Assembly: GCA_965204545.1 (NCBI GenBank)
Contig: CBDBFA010000003.1
Coordinates: forward strand, 1,674,001 to 1,738,000
DNA length: 64,000 bases
Direction of reading: 5' to 3'
DNA from: JAABVD01 sp965204545
Lineage (GTDB): Bacteria; Verrucomicrobiota; Verrucomicrobiia; Opitutales; UBA2995
The notes under the pieces: model-generated
Seen by the model: the letters and a program-made list of their open reading frames with translations, nothing else
Databases searched by the model: none
Told to the model about the DNA's origin: nothing
Program-made: the position numbers and the translations under genes
Part shown: positions 54,203-62,571 of the stretch, one piece after another
Position numbering within the stretch: position 1 is the stretch's first letter
Layout: each line of letters begins with the position of its first letter

Positions 54203-54913
54203 ATGTTAATTTCAGTCATCACCGCCGTGAAGAATTCCCCGGCTGGTATTGTCGAGCATTGCCGTGAAGTCCAAAACCAAAGAGGGGTTGAACTTGAACA
54301 CATCGTGGCGGACGGCTCGGAATGTCCCTTGGCCGCTTCCTTGCAGAATAGGATAAAGGAGATCGGCAGCCGTTATTTGTGGAAACCGGATGACGGATTC
54401 TACCAAGGACTTAACAATGGCATTTCCCTAGCGCGGGGTGACTATATTCATATTCTCAATCTGAATGATGGATATGAGGATAATTATGTTCTCAAGAGGA
54501 TATCGAAGGAACTGAGAATTGATCGCATCAATGCCTGCGCCGTTGAAACCTTCGAAAGGGGGAAGTGCGGGGGAAAGCCTTTTGGAAAGTGGCGGTTATT
54601 CCTCAATCAGCGCCATCTTCCCCATCCCGGATTGATTCTTTCGAGGAAGTTGATCGAAGAGATGGGTTCATACAAAGAAAATTATAAGATCGCCGGTGAT
54701 TCAGAGTACATTTTACGTTGCCTGCGACAATTCAAGATAAACAGCATTCCCGGAGTCTTGGTTAAAATGGGGAAGTCCGGTATTTCGGGAACTTATCAGA
54801 AAACAGGGTACATGGAGTACAGAGAAATACTAAAGAAGAAGTATGAAATACCGGTTTTATTTGATGTGATTTACTATGTCCGGATCCTGATTAGTTATGC
54901 AAGGAGCAAGTAA
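54203..54913 (+). CDS. glycosyltransferase family 2 protein
   Basis: A GT-A-fold transferase of 236 residues. SVITAVKN at the start, IVADGSE (the DxSxD-like site), WKPDDGFYQGLNNGISLARGDYI and HPGLILSRKLIEEMGSY match the family (WcaA-like). The usual DxD region is atypical (ILNLNDG). No membrane segment is seen. It is 39 bases after the sulfotransferase gene, and the polymerase gene starts within its last 17 bases. Confidence 0.88.
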   Translation: MLISVITAVKNSPAGIVEHCREVQNQRGVELEHIVADGSECPLAASLQNRIKEIGSRYLWKPDDGFYQGLNNGISLARGDYIHILNLNDGYEDNYVLKRISKELRIDRINACAVETFERGKCGGKPFGKWRLFLNQRHLPHPGLILSRKLIEEMGSYKENYKIAGDSEYILRCLRQFKINSIPGVLVKMGKSGISGTYQKTGYMEYREILKKKYEIPVLFDVIYYVRILISYARSK

Positions 54914-56090
54914 TATCAAGTATGCCATGCTTTGCATCCTTTGCCTGTTCATGGGGTATGAGCTGACTATTACAACCAGGTTGTATGTAATGGATCTGGT
55001 ATCTTTGTTTCTCGGTCCCTTGTGCTTCCTGTTTACATGGAAGATCGGAAAGGGGATATTTACCTATCTGGCATTCGGGATATTTTGCGTCCTTATCTTT
55101 GCCCTTTTCGACACCCAAGCCGGACTTGCCTCCTATGGGATCCTGAAAGGGGCAGGCAGAAATCTAGGCTATGTGTTTTCCGTCGTTATCGGCTTCTTCA
55201 TGGTATCCCGGCTGGGATTGAGGAGGGGGTTGCTCCTCATTTTAATTATTTCGGTTTCTTTCAGCCTTTACAATTTATTCATTCATCAAATTTTCGGTTA
55301 CTCCATCAGGCAGTCCTTGAAATACGGAGGTGGCTACTACACCTTGAACAGCCTGTCGCTCTTTTCTCCCCATCATCTGATCAGCTGTGCATTTTATGCC
55401 GTCATATTCCCATTTCTGGGAGTTTACTACCACTACAGAGGGATCATATTGATGGGAATTGTCACCGGAATTCTACCCATTCTGGGGAGGTTCCCGGGAA
55501 GGAAGAATCCGACCCTGACTGTTATTTTCCTCGGAACCGCGGTTGCAGCCTCTTCATCATTGGTTTACAACTATTTGCAATATCAATCCGAAATAAACGG
55601 GACGATTATTCGCGATGCCGCATCTACGGAAACCCGGTATAATATGGTTTTGGATGCGGTAGAACAATTTCGAGAGTCTCCTTTTATCGGCAACGGATCC
55701 TATTCACAATCGTTCCGTCATTTCGACGCCTTGGATTCGAGCTATTTTACAGGAGTCCACTCAATATTCCTGCAATTCCTTGCCGAATACGGCATTCTGG
55801 GAGGCCTGTTTTCTATCGTGTATTTAATCGGACCAGTCGGCTTGTTGTTCGTGAAGCGATCGGGGATTATTTTTAGCAAGGAGTATCTCGGCAGATTTAT
55901 CTACCCCTTCACATTCCTTTTGGTTCATTCGGGCTACAGTTATTTTCTCAGTCCCTTTACCGGATTTTGGCGCAATATCTTTGGTCTGACCGTTGGGGCC
56001 AGTCTGGCAATTCTCTACAATGAAGATTCTATACATTATCAGTTCCCTCGATATCGGAGGGGCGGAGATTCTCTTGAAGGAAACTTCTAA
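54897..56090 (+). CDS. O-antigen polymerase-like membrane protein (Wzy)
   Basis: A 397-residue protein with about 10 hydrophobic segments. The large periplasmic loop ends with GNGSYSQSFRHF and GVHSIFLQFLAEYGILGG, like the GxG and H-x-x-x-L-Q-x-x-x-E-x-G-I-x-G pattern of Wzy polymerases. The ATG lies 17 bases before the end of the GT2 gene. Its last 71 bases overlap the next glycosyltransferase in another frame, which is a large overlap. Confidence 0.82.
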   Translation: MQGASNIKYAMLCILCLFMGYELTITTRLYVMDLVSLFLGPLCFLFTWKIGKGIFTYLAFGIFCVLIFALFDTQAGLASYGILKGAGRNLGYVFSVVIGFFMVSRLGLRRGLLLILIISVSFSLYNLFIHQIFGYSIRQSLKYGGGYYTLNSLSLFSPHHLISCAFYAVIFPFLGVYYHYRGIILMGIVTGILPILGRFPGRKNPTLTVIFLGTAVAASSSLVYNYLQYQSEINGTIIRDAASTETRYNMVLDAVEQFRESPFIGNGSYSQSFRHFDALDSSYFTGVHSIFLQFLAEYGILGGLFSIVYLIGPVGLLFVKRSGIIFSKEYLGRFIYPFTFLLVHSGYSYFLSPFTGFWRNIFGLTVGASLAILYNEDSIHYQFPRYRRGGDSLEGNF

Positions 56091-57072
56091 TTGCCTGGCC
56101 GAAAAGAATGAAATCGAGGTTGTATATTTACGGGGGGACGGAATTCTTGCCGCCGATTTTCATCCAAAGGTCACTATTACGAAAGCCTCGTTGGGATGGA
56201 AGGAGTTCCATAGAATAAATGGAATTGTAGAACAGTTCGACCCGGACGTAATTCATACTCATTTGCTGCCCGCAGATATCATTTTATTATTTTTACGGAT
56301 AAGGGAAACAATAAGGTATTATACGACCATTCATAACATGGGGAAGGGGAATGCCGTTCGAGATTGGGTCGCAAACCGGATTTACAAACTCATCGAACTG
56401 CGTTTTGCCGGTCGCCATAAATATATTTTCATTTCGAATTCCGTAAGGGAATATATGCAGTCAAAGGCTGGAATCGAAAAGGGAAACTTTTCAATAATTC
56501 ACAACGGAGTGCGCATTCCTGCTGGAATCAAGAGAAAGAAAGGAAAGGGGAAATTGCGAATTCTGTTCGTCGGGCGCCTGGTGCGACAGAAGAATCCCTT
56601 TTCGGTATTGGAAATTTGTCGGCGCCTGCGAGGGAAGGACATCTCCTTCTCCGTCACAATAGTCGGGGAGGGAGATTTGCGAGTTGGCCTGAAAAGAAAG
56701 TGTCGGGTGGAGGGCTTGGATCACCTGATCTCATTTGTCGGCGGGAAGGCCCAAGTTCCTGACTACTACCTGAACTCGGATGTGCTGTTGGTCACCAGTG
56801 CAATGGAGGGTTTCGGGCTCGTCGCCATCGAGGCCATGTCCTACGAAGTCTGTGTATTGGCCCGCCCAGTGGGAGGTTTGGTGGAAATCATAGAGGACGG
56901 TGACAACGGGTATCTATGTCCCCGCATTGATGGTTTTGTGGAGCGGTTGGCCGAACTCGATTCCGATCCCGTAATCCTGGCATCCGTGGCCCGGCGATCG
57001 AGATTTTCGGTCATGGAAAATTTCGACCTGAAGGATAAGGCGCGGCAATTGCAGTCGCTTTATGAAGCCTGA
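56020..57072 (+). CDS. glycosyltransferase family 4 protein
   Basis: A GT-B enzyme of 350 residues. IISSLDIGGAE at the N-terminus, the GT4 signature FVGRLVRQKNP near residue 190 and GFGLVAIEAMSYE with the catalytic E-x7-E pattern near 270 are typical. The ATG at 56020 begins MKILYII; an upstream in-frame ATG at 55993 is only polymerase sequence. It overlaps the polymerase gene by 71 bases and the next GT4 gene by 11 bases. Confidence 0.9.
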   Translation: MKILYIISSLDIGGAEILLKETSNCLAEKNEIEVVYLRGDGILAADFHPKVTITKASLGWKEFHRINGIVEQFDPDVIHTHLLPADIILLFLRIRETIRYYTTIHNMGKGNAVRDWVANRIYKLIELRFAGRHKYIFISNSVREYMQSKAGIEKGNFSIIHNGVRIPAGIKRKKGKGKLRILFVGRLVRQKNPFSVLEICRRLRGKDISFSVTIVGEGDLRVGLKRKCRVEGLDHLISFVGGKAQVPDYYLNSDVLLVTSAMEGFGLVAIEAMSYEVCVLARPVGGLVEIIEDGDNGYLCPRIDGFVERLAELDSDPVILASVARRSRFSVMENFDLKDKARQLQSLYEA

Positions 57073-58177
57073 CATGCAGGCTAAGGTTTTGTTTTTCCTG
57101 ACCAGGAGCGATGCCCTCGGGGGCGCCGCCGTCCACGTGGCAGATTTGAGTGACAGCCTGTCGAAAATGGGCATGGAGGTGACGGTTCTGATGGGAGGGG
57201 ATGGACCGGTTCGATCCCTTTTTGAAAATGAAGCGGTCCAGGTTGAAACGGTGCCGTTTCTCAGCCGAAAGGTATCGCCTGCCAAAGACCTTGCCGCCTT
57301 CCTCTACATATTCTGGCGCATCTGCCGCGAGAAACCGGATATCGTTTCCTCCCACACCTCCAAGGTCGGAATGTTGGTGAGGATAGCGTGTTATCTCCTG
57401 GGGCATACCAACATTTATACTCCACACTGCTGGTCCTTCTTCCAAATTGGGAAACCGGCTCGGCTCTACAAACTGTTGGAAGTGGCGATGACCCTGTTTT
57501 CCTCCATTATCATCTGTGTATCGAGGGATGAGAAGAAGGCGATTGAATCGGAGCGGCTGATGAGCAGGGCCAGGGTGTCGGTCATTCATAATGGGATGAA
57601 GGTTATAGGAGAGCGGAAAGATCCGTCTGATGACGAGGAGCTGAATTTTGTTCAAATTGCCCGCTTTGAAGCGCAAAAGGACTTCGATACCTTGTTATCG
57701 GCCATCGACCTTTTGCGGGATCGTTCTTTTTTCGTGCACCTTATTGGGGAGGGCCCTCTTAGAGAGGAAGCCCTGCAAAAAGTTGAGCAAATGGGCTTGG
57801 GAAATAAGGTGATATTCCACGGCCAGCGGAGAGACGTGGACAATTTCCTGCGCCGGGGCCGGGTCTGTATTCTTTCAACCCATTGGGAAGGCTTGCCCAG
57901 GAGTATCATCGAGGCCATGGGGGCGGGAATGCCCGTAATCGCCACCAGGGTTGGCGGAATTCCCGAACTGGTGAGCGAAGGCCGGACCGGCCATATGTTC
58001 ATGCCTGAAGATTCCCGGGCCCTGGCCCATTGCATGGATCGATTTTTGTCAGATCCCCAACTCATTGAACAATTCGGAAAAAGGTCCCGGGAAACATTCA
58101 AACGGAAATTTACCTACGATCGTATGCTGGCCGAATATTTGTCACTTTATCGTGCCCTATTGGACCATGAAACCTAA
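57062..58177 (+). CDS. glycosyltransferase family 4 protein
   Basis: A second GT-B enzyme, 371 residues. FFLTRSDALGGAAVHV opens it, and THWEGLPRSIIEAMGAGMPVIATRVGGIPELV is the C-terminal nucleotide-sugar site with the E-x7-E pair (EGLPRSIIE). It overlaps the previous gene by 11 bases and the next by 11, so four genes from GT2 to the EpsI-like protein read as one coupled set. An ATG at 57074 is an alternative start. Sugar specificity cannot be told. Confidence 0.9.
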   Translation: MKPDMQAKVLFFLTRSDALGGAAVHVADLSDSLSKMGMEVTVLMGGDGPVRSLFENEAVQVETVPFLSRKVSPAKDLAAFLYIFWRICREKPDIVSSHTSKVGMLVRIACYLLGHTNIYTPHCWSFFQIGKPARLYKLLEVAMTLFSSIIICVSRDEKKAIESERLMSRARVSVIHNGMKVIGERKDPSDDEELNFVQIARFEAQKDFDTLLSAIDLLRDRSFFVHLIGEGPLREEALQKVEQMGLGNKVIFHGQRRDVDNFLRRGRVCILSTHWEGLPRSIIEAMGAGMPVIATRVGGIPELVSEGRTGHMFMPEDSRALAHCMDRFLSDPQLIEQFGKRSRETFKRKFTYDRMLAEYLSLYRALLDHET

Positions 58178-58838
58178 GTTGCTTTGCTTGGTCGTCGCTT
58201 TTTCGGTTCTTCTGGCCTCGGTAGCGGTAACGGCAATCCTCGCTCTGAAAAATGCGGGAATTCCAGAAACGGGGTTCAATTACGAGCCAATCCTGGAGGG
58301 TTGGGAAGTAGAGGAGTTGCCCATTGGCCCCAATGAATTCCTGGAGGAGGTCACAAAGGAAATTTTGGGTTTCTCCTACTGCCGCAATTTCAGGTTCCAA
58401 CGCAGGTCGGAGTGTTTTGAGGTTTTCCTGTCGTTTTGGGAAAAGGGAAGTGTTTCGGAAAGGGAAGTAGCCGGGCATACCCCGGAAATTTGTTATACCC
58501 GTCAAGGGTTGAACCTCGACCGGAAATCGGAGATTTCCAACGGGACCTTCGGTATCCCCATGTGGCTGCTCGAATTTTCACGTGGTGGAGAAGCCTTATC
58601 CCTGGTCTATTTCCACTTGGCCGATGACAGGGTTGTAAAACATGGCCGATCGGGCTCCCCGGAGTTCCGGGTCTATCTCAAACGACTCCTGTCCGGGGAG
58701 TTGGATTTTAAAAAACGACAACTCCTGGTAAGATTGACTTTCCCCTGTTCCTTTCTGCCTGCCGAAAGTGTCGGGAATCATCCGGAAATGGAACGGCTGA
58801 TTGCCGATATCCTGAGAGCTTACCAATGGGCGCTGTAG
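58167..58838 (+). CDS. EpsI-like (exosortase-associated, DUF3485) protein
   Basis: A 223-residue protein with one N-terminal transmembrane or signal helix (LLCLVVAFSVLLASVAV) and a soluble extracytoplasmic domain. The block GHTPEICYTRQGLNL resembles the HSPEVCYPxxGW motif of EpsI proteins that accompany exosortases in EPS loci. The ATG at 58167 overlaps the GT4 stop by 11 bases. No exosortase is in the window, so either it lies elsewhere or this copy works without one. The family assignment rests mainly on the motif and topology. Confidence 0.7.
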   Translation: MKPKLLCLVVAFSVLLASVAVTAILALKNAGIPETGFNYEPILEGWEVEELPIGPNEFLEEVTKEILGFSYCRNFRFQRRSECFEVFLSFWEKGSVSEREVAGHTPEICYTRQGLNLDRKSEISNGTFGIPMWLLEFSRGGEALSLVYFHLADDRVVKHGRSGSPEFRVYLKRLLSGELDFKKRQLLVRLTFPCSFLPAESVGNHPEMERLIADILRAYQWAL

Positions 58839-58840
58839 GC

Positions 58841-58865
58841 GCCAGAGTTCAGTGGAGACTCTGGC
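58841..58865 (+). other. 8-bp hairpin after the EpsI-like gene
   Basis: GCCAGAGT and ACTCTGGC pair perfectly across a 9-base loop, starting 2 bases after the stop codon. There is no T-tract, so it is not a standard terminator, but it may end or stabilise the transcript. The following 95 bases carry GCTTCGC and GGCACAGCG segments shared with 53240-53280. Confidence 0.45.
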
Positions 58866-58961
58866 AACCGTGCTTCGCAATCTACCATGCTTCGCCGAAT
58901 GACTTCGTACGGCACGCGCACGGCACAGCGTCAGGACATGTTTGCCTACAGCAACAGGTTC

Positions 58962-59142
58962 CTAGCCCGTATGTCTCACAAAATTCGTGGCGAGCGAACG
59001 GAGGTCGAGTGCTGGTGCGGGTTTCGAGCAGATGAGCGGGTGAAGCTGGGTCGACACCCTGCAAAGTAGCGAATCCAACGAAGTCCGCACCAGTGCCGAC
59101 ATACCGGAGCGCAGTAGAAAATTTGTGAGACATGCGGGCTAG
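58962..59142 (+). repeat. YTAG-flanked MITE-like element, copy F (short form)
   Basis: A 181-bp copy, the same length as copy A, flanked by CTAG at 58962-58965 and 59139-59142. The ends are CCCGTATGTCTCACAAA and TTTGTGAGACATGCGGG, pairing with a single T-G wobble. The inner stem is CTGGTGCGG/CCGCACCAG and the central hairpin GGGT-CGAC-ACCC. The interior is almost the same as in copy C. It lies between convergent genes without touching a stop codon. Confidence 0.9.
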
Positions 59143-59200
59143 ATTCCGGAAGCTCGAAAGTGGCTTTTTTATTCAGCCTTCAGCCTTCTTCCTTCTTCCA

Positions 59201-60628
59201 TTAATGAGCGTTCTTTCGGTTGAAGAAGGTCATTATCAGGATTTGCGCGTCAATCCAGAGAGACCAGTTTTCGATGTAAAACAGGTCGTAGCGTATCCTT
59301 CGGTCCAGGCTGGTGTTTCCCCGGAGGCCATGGAGTTGGGCCCAGCCGGTTATGCCGGGCTTGATGGAGTGGCGGGTTTGGTAGTGTTGAATTTCATATT
59401 GGAAGGATGCAATCAACTCGGGACGCTCCGGGCGAGGGCCGACCAGGCTCATTTCCCCCTTCAGGACATTCCAGAATTGAGGGAGTTCGTCGAGATTGGT
59501 CCTGCGCATGAAAGCCCCTATCCTGGTCCGCCTGGGGTCGTTCTCTACCGCCCATCGGGCGCCTTCCTTTCCCTCGGCGTTTTCCCGCATGGAGCGCAGT
59601 TTATAAATCTTGAACTTCTCGCCACCCATTCCAGTTCGCACCTGTCTGTACACGATAGGACCCTCACTTTCCCGCTTGATGAAAATGGCCAAGACCAGCA
59701 TGACCGGAATGGATAGGATCAGGCCCGCCAGACTTCCTCCCACATCGACCAAACGCTTCAACAACCGGTTTCCGAAATTGTGCAGCGGTAGGTCCCCTAC
59801 GCCCAGGATGGGAATTCCGGAGATGTTGTGCAGTTTCAGTCTGGAAAGGAACACCTGAAAAGATCCCGGAGCAATTTTGAAAGCGACGAATAGGCGTTCA
59901 CAAATGCTGGCCAATTCCAGGGTTTGTTCCCTGCTGATGCGAGAAGAGCAAATGATCAGGACCTCGATGCGGTGATCGGCGATGAGATCCTCGAGTTGGT
60001 CGTCGAATCCGAGGATCCGAGCCTCGGATTCGATGGGCGGTCGCCTTGCTTCCGTATTCCTTCGGCCAATCACTCCAATAGGGGAATAAGGATGATGGGC
60101 ATCCCGGGACATGGCGTCGAACAACTGGACCGCTCTGTCGTTTATTCCCAATATGGCGACCCGCTTTTCCAACTTGGCCAGAAAGGGCCGATGGGTCAGC
60201 AATTTGTGGAGACTTTTTCGCCAGGTGGTCAGGAATAAGGTTGAGCAAACGCAGGCCAGGCTGGCGAAGAATCCGGATATGTCGGGCTCGATTTTCAAGG
60301 TCAGGGAAATGCCCAGACAGGCAAAGAACCAGAAGGCGCAACCTTTAATGATAATCGAACGGGTGCGGTTAAGGTGGAGGAGTTTGTTTTCCTCATACAG
60401 GCCCATGTAGGCGAAAGTTATCAGGAGGAAGAGCGTTCCCAAAAACAGGAGCGGGAAATATAATTTATAGAGAACCCCTTCTGCCGGAACGCCCACGTAC
60501 TGCAGAGCCGTTTCGAAGCGCAACCAATAGGCGAAGGACAGGGCCAGATAGGTGACTACAGCATCGCCCAGCAGAGACCAAACAGCGAATCTCCCTTGGC
60601 TCGATCTACCGGTAGAGACCGCATTCAT
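59201..60628 (-). CDS. polyprenyl glycosylphosphotransferase (WbaP/WcaJ-type), initiating enzyme
   Basis: Transfers a sugar phosphate to undecaprenyl phosphate to begin the repeat unit. At 475 residues it has about four to five N-terminal membrane segments, a CoA-binding-like nucleotide fold in the middle, then the catalytic bacterial sugar transferase domain: KRESEGPIVYRQVRTG, FKIYKLRSMRENAE, RTNLDELPQFWNVLKGEMSLVGPRP and KPGITGWAQLHG. All family blocks are present. It is encoded opposite to the other polysaccharide genes and closes the locus. Copy F lies 58 bases beyond its stop. Confidence 0.93.
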   Translation of the reverse strand: MNAVSTGRSSQGRFAVWSLLGDAVVTYLALSFAYWLRFETALQYVGVPAEGVLYKLYFPLLFLGTLFLLITFAYMGLYEENKLLHLNRTRSIIIKGCAFWFFACLGISLTLKIEPDISGFFASLACVCSTLFLTTWRKSLHKLLTHRPFLAKLEKRVAILGINDRAVQLFDAMSRDAHHPYSPIGVIGRRNTEARRPPIESEARILGFDDQLEDLIADHRIEVLIICSSRISREQTLELASICERLFVAFKIAPGSFQVFLSRLKLHNISGIPILGVGDLPLHNFGNRLLKRLVDVGGSLAGLILSIPVMLVLAIFIKRESEGPIVYRQVRTGMGGEKFKIYKLRSMRENAEGKEGARWAVENDPRRTRIGAFMRRTNLDELPQFWNVLKGEMSLVGPRPERPELIASFQYEIQHYQTRHSIKPGITGWAQLHGLRGNTSLDRRIRYDLFYIENWSLWIDAQILIMTFFNRKNAH

Positions 60629-60709
60629 GGTTTACAGGTAAACCTATCCTTAAAAAAGAGCTGACCATTCCAAACCCCTGGTGGAGCATAAAATGGACCG
60701 TCCCCTTGT

Positions 60710-61093
60710 TTATAACCCGTAAAAGATGAAGCAACTGAAGGCGAAGCCCAGAACCAGCCAAAGACGGATGGCTGTCCCCGGGGCGTCCCTGAACCAAAGC
60801 ATGAGCAGGCCGATTTTCTTTCGACCCATAATTGGAATCAACACCGCGGCAGCCAGGGTGAGGTAGCCGAATAGGGCAAAGCCAAGGGGGTATTTGGTCT
60901 CCGAGGCCACCCAGAGAAGGAGGCCCCCGAGGATGAGGCGCGCCCCGACGGCGATGTAGAGGGAAACGGTTTTGTTCCAAAATTCCGTCACCCAATCGAC
61001 CAATCGGCGGGGAAAGACTAGTCCGTAGAGGCAGGCCAGGCCGAGGGCCACGGAAAATGCCGTGAGCAGGTGTATGCCGATTGTTTTATCCAT
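60710..61093 (-). CDS. small membrane protein, unknown function
   Basis: A 127-residue protein with four predicted membrane segments (IHLLTAFSVALGLACLYGLVF, LYIAVGARLILGGLLLWVA and two later ones, given here as short markers). I do not recognise the family. It stands between the initiating transferase and a methyltransferase on the same strand; the 81-base gap to the transferase has no clear promoter. Confidence 0.65.
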   Translation of the reverse strand: MDKTIGIHLLTAFSVALGLACLYGLVFPRRLVDWVTEFWNKTVSLYIAVGARLILGGLLLWVASETKYPLGFALFGYLTLAAAVLIPIMGRKKIGLLMLWFRDAPGTAIRLWLVLGFAFSCFIFYGL

Positions 61094-61206
61094 GCGGGAA
61101 GAAGGGGTTATTCGGGAATATTTGGGGAAAACCGGTAATTCCTCAACAAAATTGGCCCTGAACGTGGAAAGCCAAAAAGTACCAACCCCTTTTTCGCCCC
61201 AAAAAA

Positions 61207-61935
61207 TTATTTATAGGCGACAATGGTGGAAAGCTCCAAGCAGCGGAAGGTACATTCAACTTCAGAAAAACCCAATTCCTCGAGCCACTTCAACTGATCA
61301 TCAAGGGGCTCAAGGATATTATCCTTTTTATCGTCACGTTGCTTAAAATCACTCAGCAACCGTTTAAATTCATCCGATTCAGGAGCGATGCCTTTCGAGC
61401 GCGCCATATTCTTCGCGACTCTCTCTTCCCACAAGTCTTCAAAGCGACTGCTGCGCGATGAGACGTGCTCTACGTTAACAAAGGCATGACCTTTCGGTAA
61501 AACTCCAGCTATTTCCGAATACAAATTTTTCTTAGCCGCCGTTGTCAGGTGATGTATGGCAAAACTGGACACAACAGCATTCACTAAATGGCCAGATACC
61601 AACTTCTTAAGGCCGCCCGCCATGCCCAGATCCAGGTCTGCGATGAGGTAACGCCCCTGGTGTTTTTTTAGTCGATGAGCAGCCGCTTCATGCATCTCAG
61701 CGGAATTATCGACGAGGATCGCGCATGCTTCCGGATACGCATCCAGGATCATTTCTGCAAAAAAGCCGTCGCCAGCTCCCAAATCAAGAACGGTTGATGG
61801 GGTCGTGGGCTGCCTGGATAGGGCATCGAGGGCAAAGGCAAACAAATCAGCCAAATACGGCAGCGCATCCCGAGTGCCAGTCAAATACTCGCCAACCACC
61901 TCTCGTCGCTGCCATGCGTGTTCAGTTTTCCTCAT
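61207..61935 (-). CDS. SAM-dependent methyltransferase
   Basis: A class I methyltransferase of 242 residues. Motif I VLDLGAGDGFFAE is near residue 55, followed by ILVDNSAEM and SFAIHHLT. No target can be assigned; the class includes small-molecule and lipid enzymes. The ATG at 61935 is used; an ATG at 61968 is an alternative. It ends 113 bases ahead of the small membrane protein gene. Confidence 0.85.
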   Translation of the reverse strand: MRKTEHAWQRREVVGEYLTGTRDALPYLADLFAFALDALSRQPTTPSTVLDLGAGDGFFAEMILDAYPEACAILVDNSAEMHEAAAHRLKKHQGRYLIADLDLGMAGGLKKLVSGHLVNAVVSSFAIHHLTTAAKKNLYSEIAGVLPKGHAFVNVEHVSSRSSRFEDLWEERVAKNMARSKGIAPESDEFKRLLSDFKQRDDKKDNILEPLDDQLKWLEELGFSEVECTFRCLELSTIVAYK

Positions 61936-62006
61936 ATGATGATCGGATAGGGTGAAAAGCCGCCTCAAAACCTATTGTTGCCTCTCTGCCTAAGGGTGGG
62001 TCAATT

Positions 62007-62237
62007 TTAAACCGACTTTTTTAATACGCCATTGGCATAGCAATAAAGCAACAGCGCCAGCATCATCCGGGGCGGATACTCCGCCGATCCGCTTCCTCGT
62101 TCATTGACGTGAAACCGTGATAGTTCCACCGCTTCGATGACAAAATGAACCAAGTCGCCTTCGGGCACCCAGTCGCGCAAATCGGGCGGCAGCAGCATGG
62201 GGGTCTTGCGGTCCACATTCACAAATCTTGTTGCCAT
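62007..62237 (-). pseudogene. truncated transposase fragment (IS1182/IS5-like N-terminus)
   Basis: A 76-codon frame matching the N-terminal domain of IS1182-type transposases: TPMLLPPDLRDWVPEGDLVHF, then PPRMMLALLLYCYANGV (given here as short markers), where the family continues with SSRRIE and the DDE domain. Here the frame ends after six unrelated residues. The catalytic part is gone. It is a dead remnant, with no terminal inverted repeats seen next to it. Confidence 0.85.
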
Positions 62238-62286
62238 GAATCGAGGCTACCCCTTAAACCCCTGTTATCGGCGCGGCAAGGCCCCA

Positions 62287-62315
62287 GGTAGGGCAAGAGC
62301 ATCCTTGCTCTGCCG
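62287..62315 (-). repeat. half copy of the GCCCTACC/GCAAGGATGCTC repeat
   Basis: The reverse complement of these 29 bases matches the nested insert of copy C (36196-36224) with one mismatch. Only one side of the hairpin is present. It lies in the decayed stretch upstream of recQ. Confidence 0.7.
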
Positions 62316-62329
62316 TTGGAAACTTGAAG

Positions 62330-62400
62330 AATCGCGACGTAAAGCCGCTCCTTCAAATCTCCAACTGGTAAAGCTGTAGGAGCGGGTTTATCCCGCGATT
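62330..62400. repeat. REP-like pair in inverted orientation (BIME-like)
   Basis: Two 23-base arms face each other: 62330-62352 starting AATCGCG and ending CCGCTCCT, and 62378-62400 starting AGGAGCGG and ending CCGCGATT. They match at about 18 of 23 positions. The right arm itself folds as GCGGG-TTTAT-CCCGC. The motif GTAGGAGCGGGTTTATCCCG is close to widespread REP sequences. Confidence 0.75.
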
Positions 62401-62503
62401 GCGCAGGAAGGCAGTATCCGGGAAAAATATACGCAGCATTTCGAAAAAGGTGGTTTTCGGCAACAACCCCTCAAGACCTGGCGTCTTGTTCGTCAACTAC
62501 AAA

Positions 62504-62531
62504 TTGGGCGCCCTCTTTGGCGGGCGCCCAA
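62504..62531 (-). terminator. strong hairpin downstream of the TonB receptor remnant
   Basis: TTGGGCGCCC (62504-62513) and GGGCGCCCAA (62522-62531) pair perfectly over 10 bp with an 8-base loop. On the minus strand the stem is followed by TTTG. It lies 40 bases past the stop of the remnant, the normal place for its terminator. Confidence 0.7.
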
Positions 62532-62571
62532 TGACCAGTAGATTTTAGAACGATGAACTACAACAATTGAA

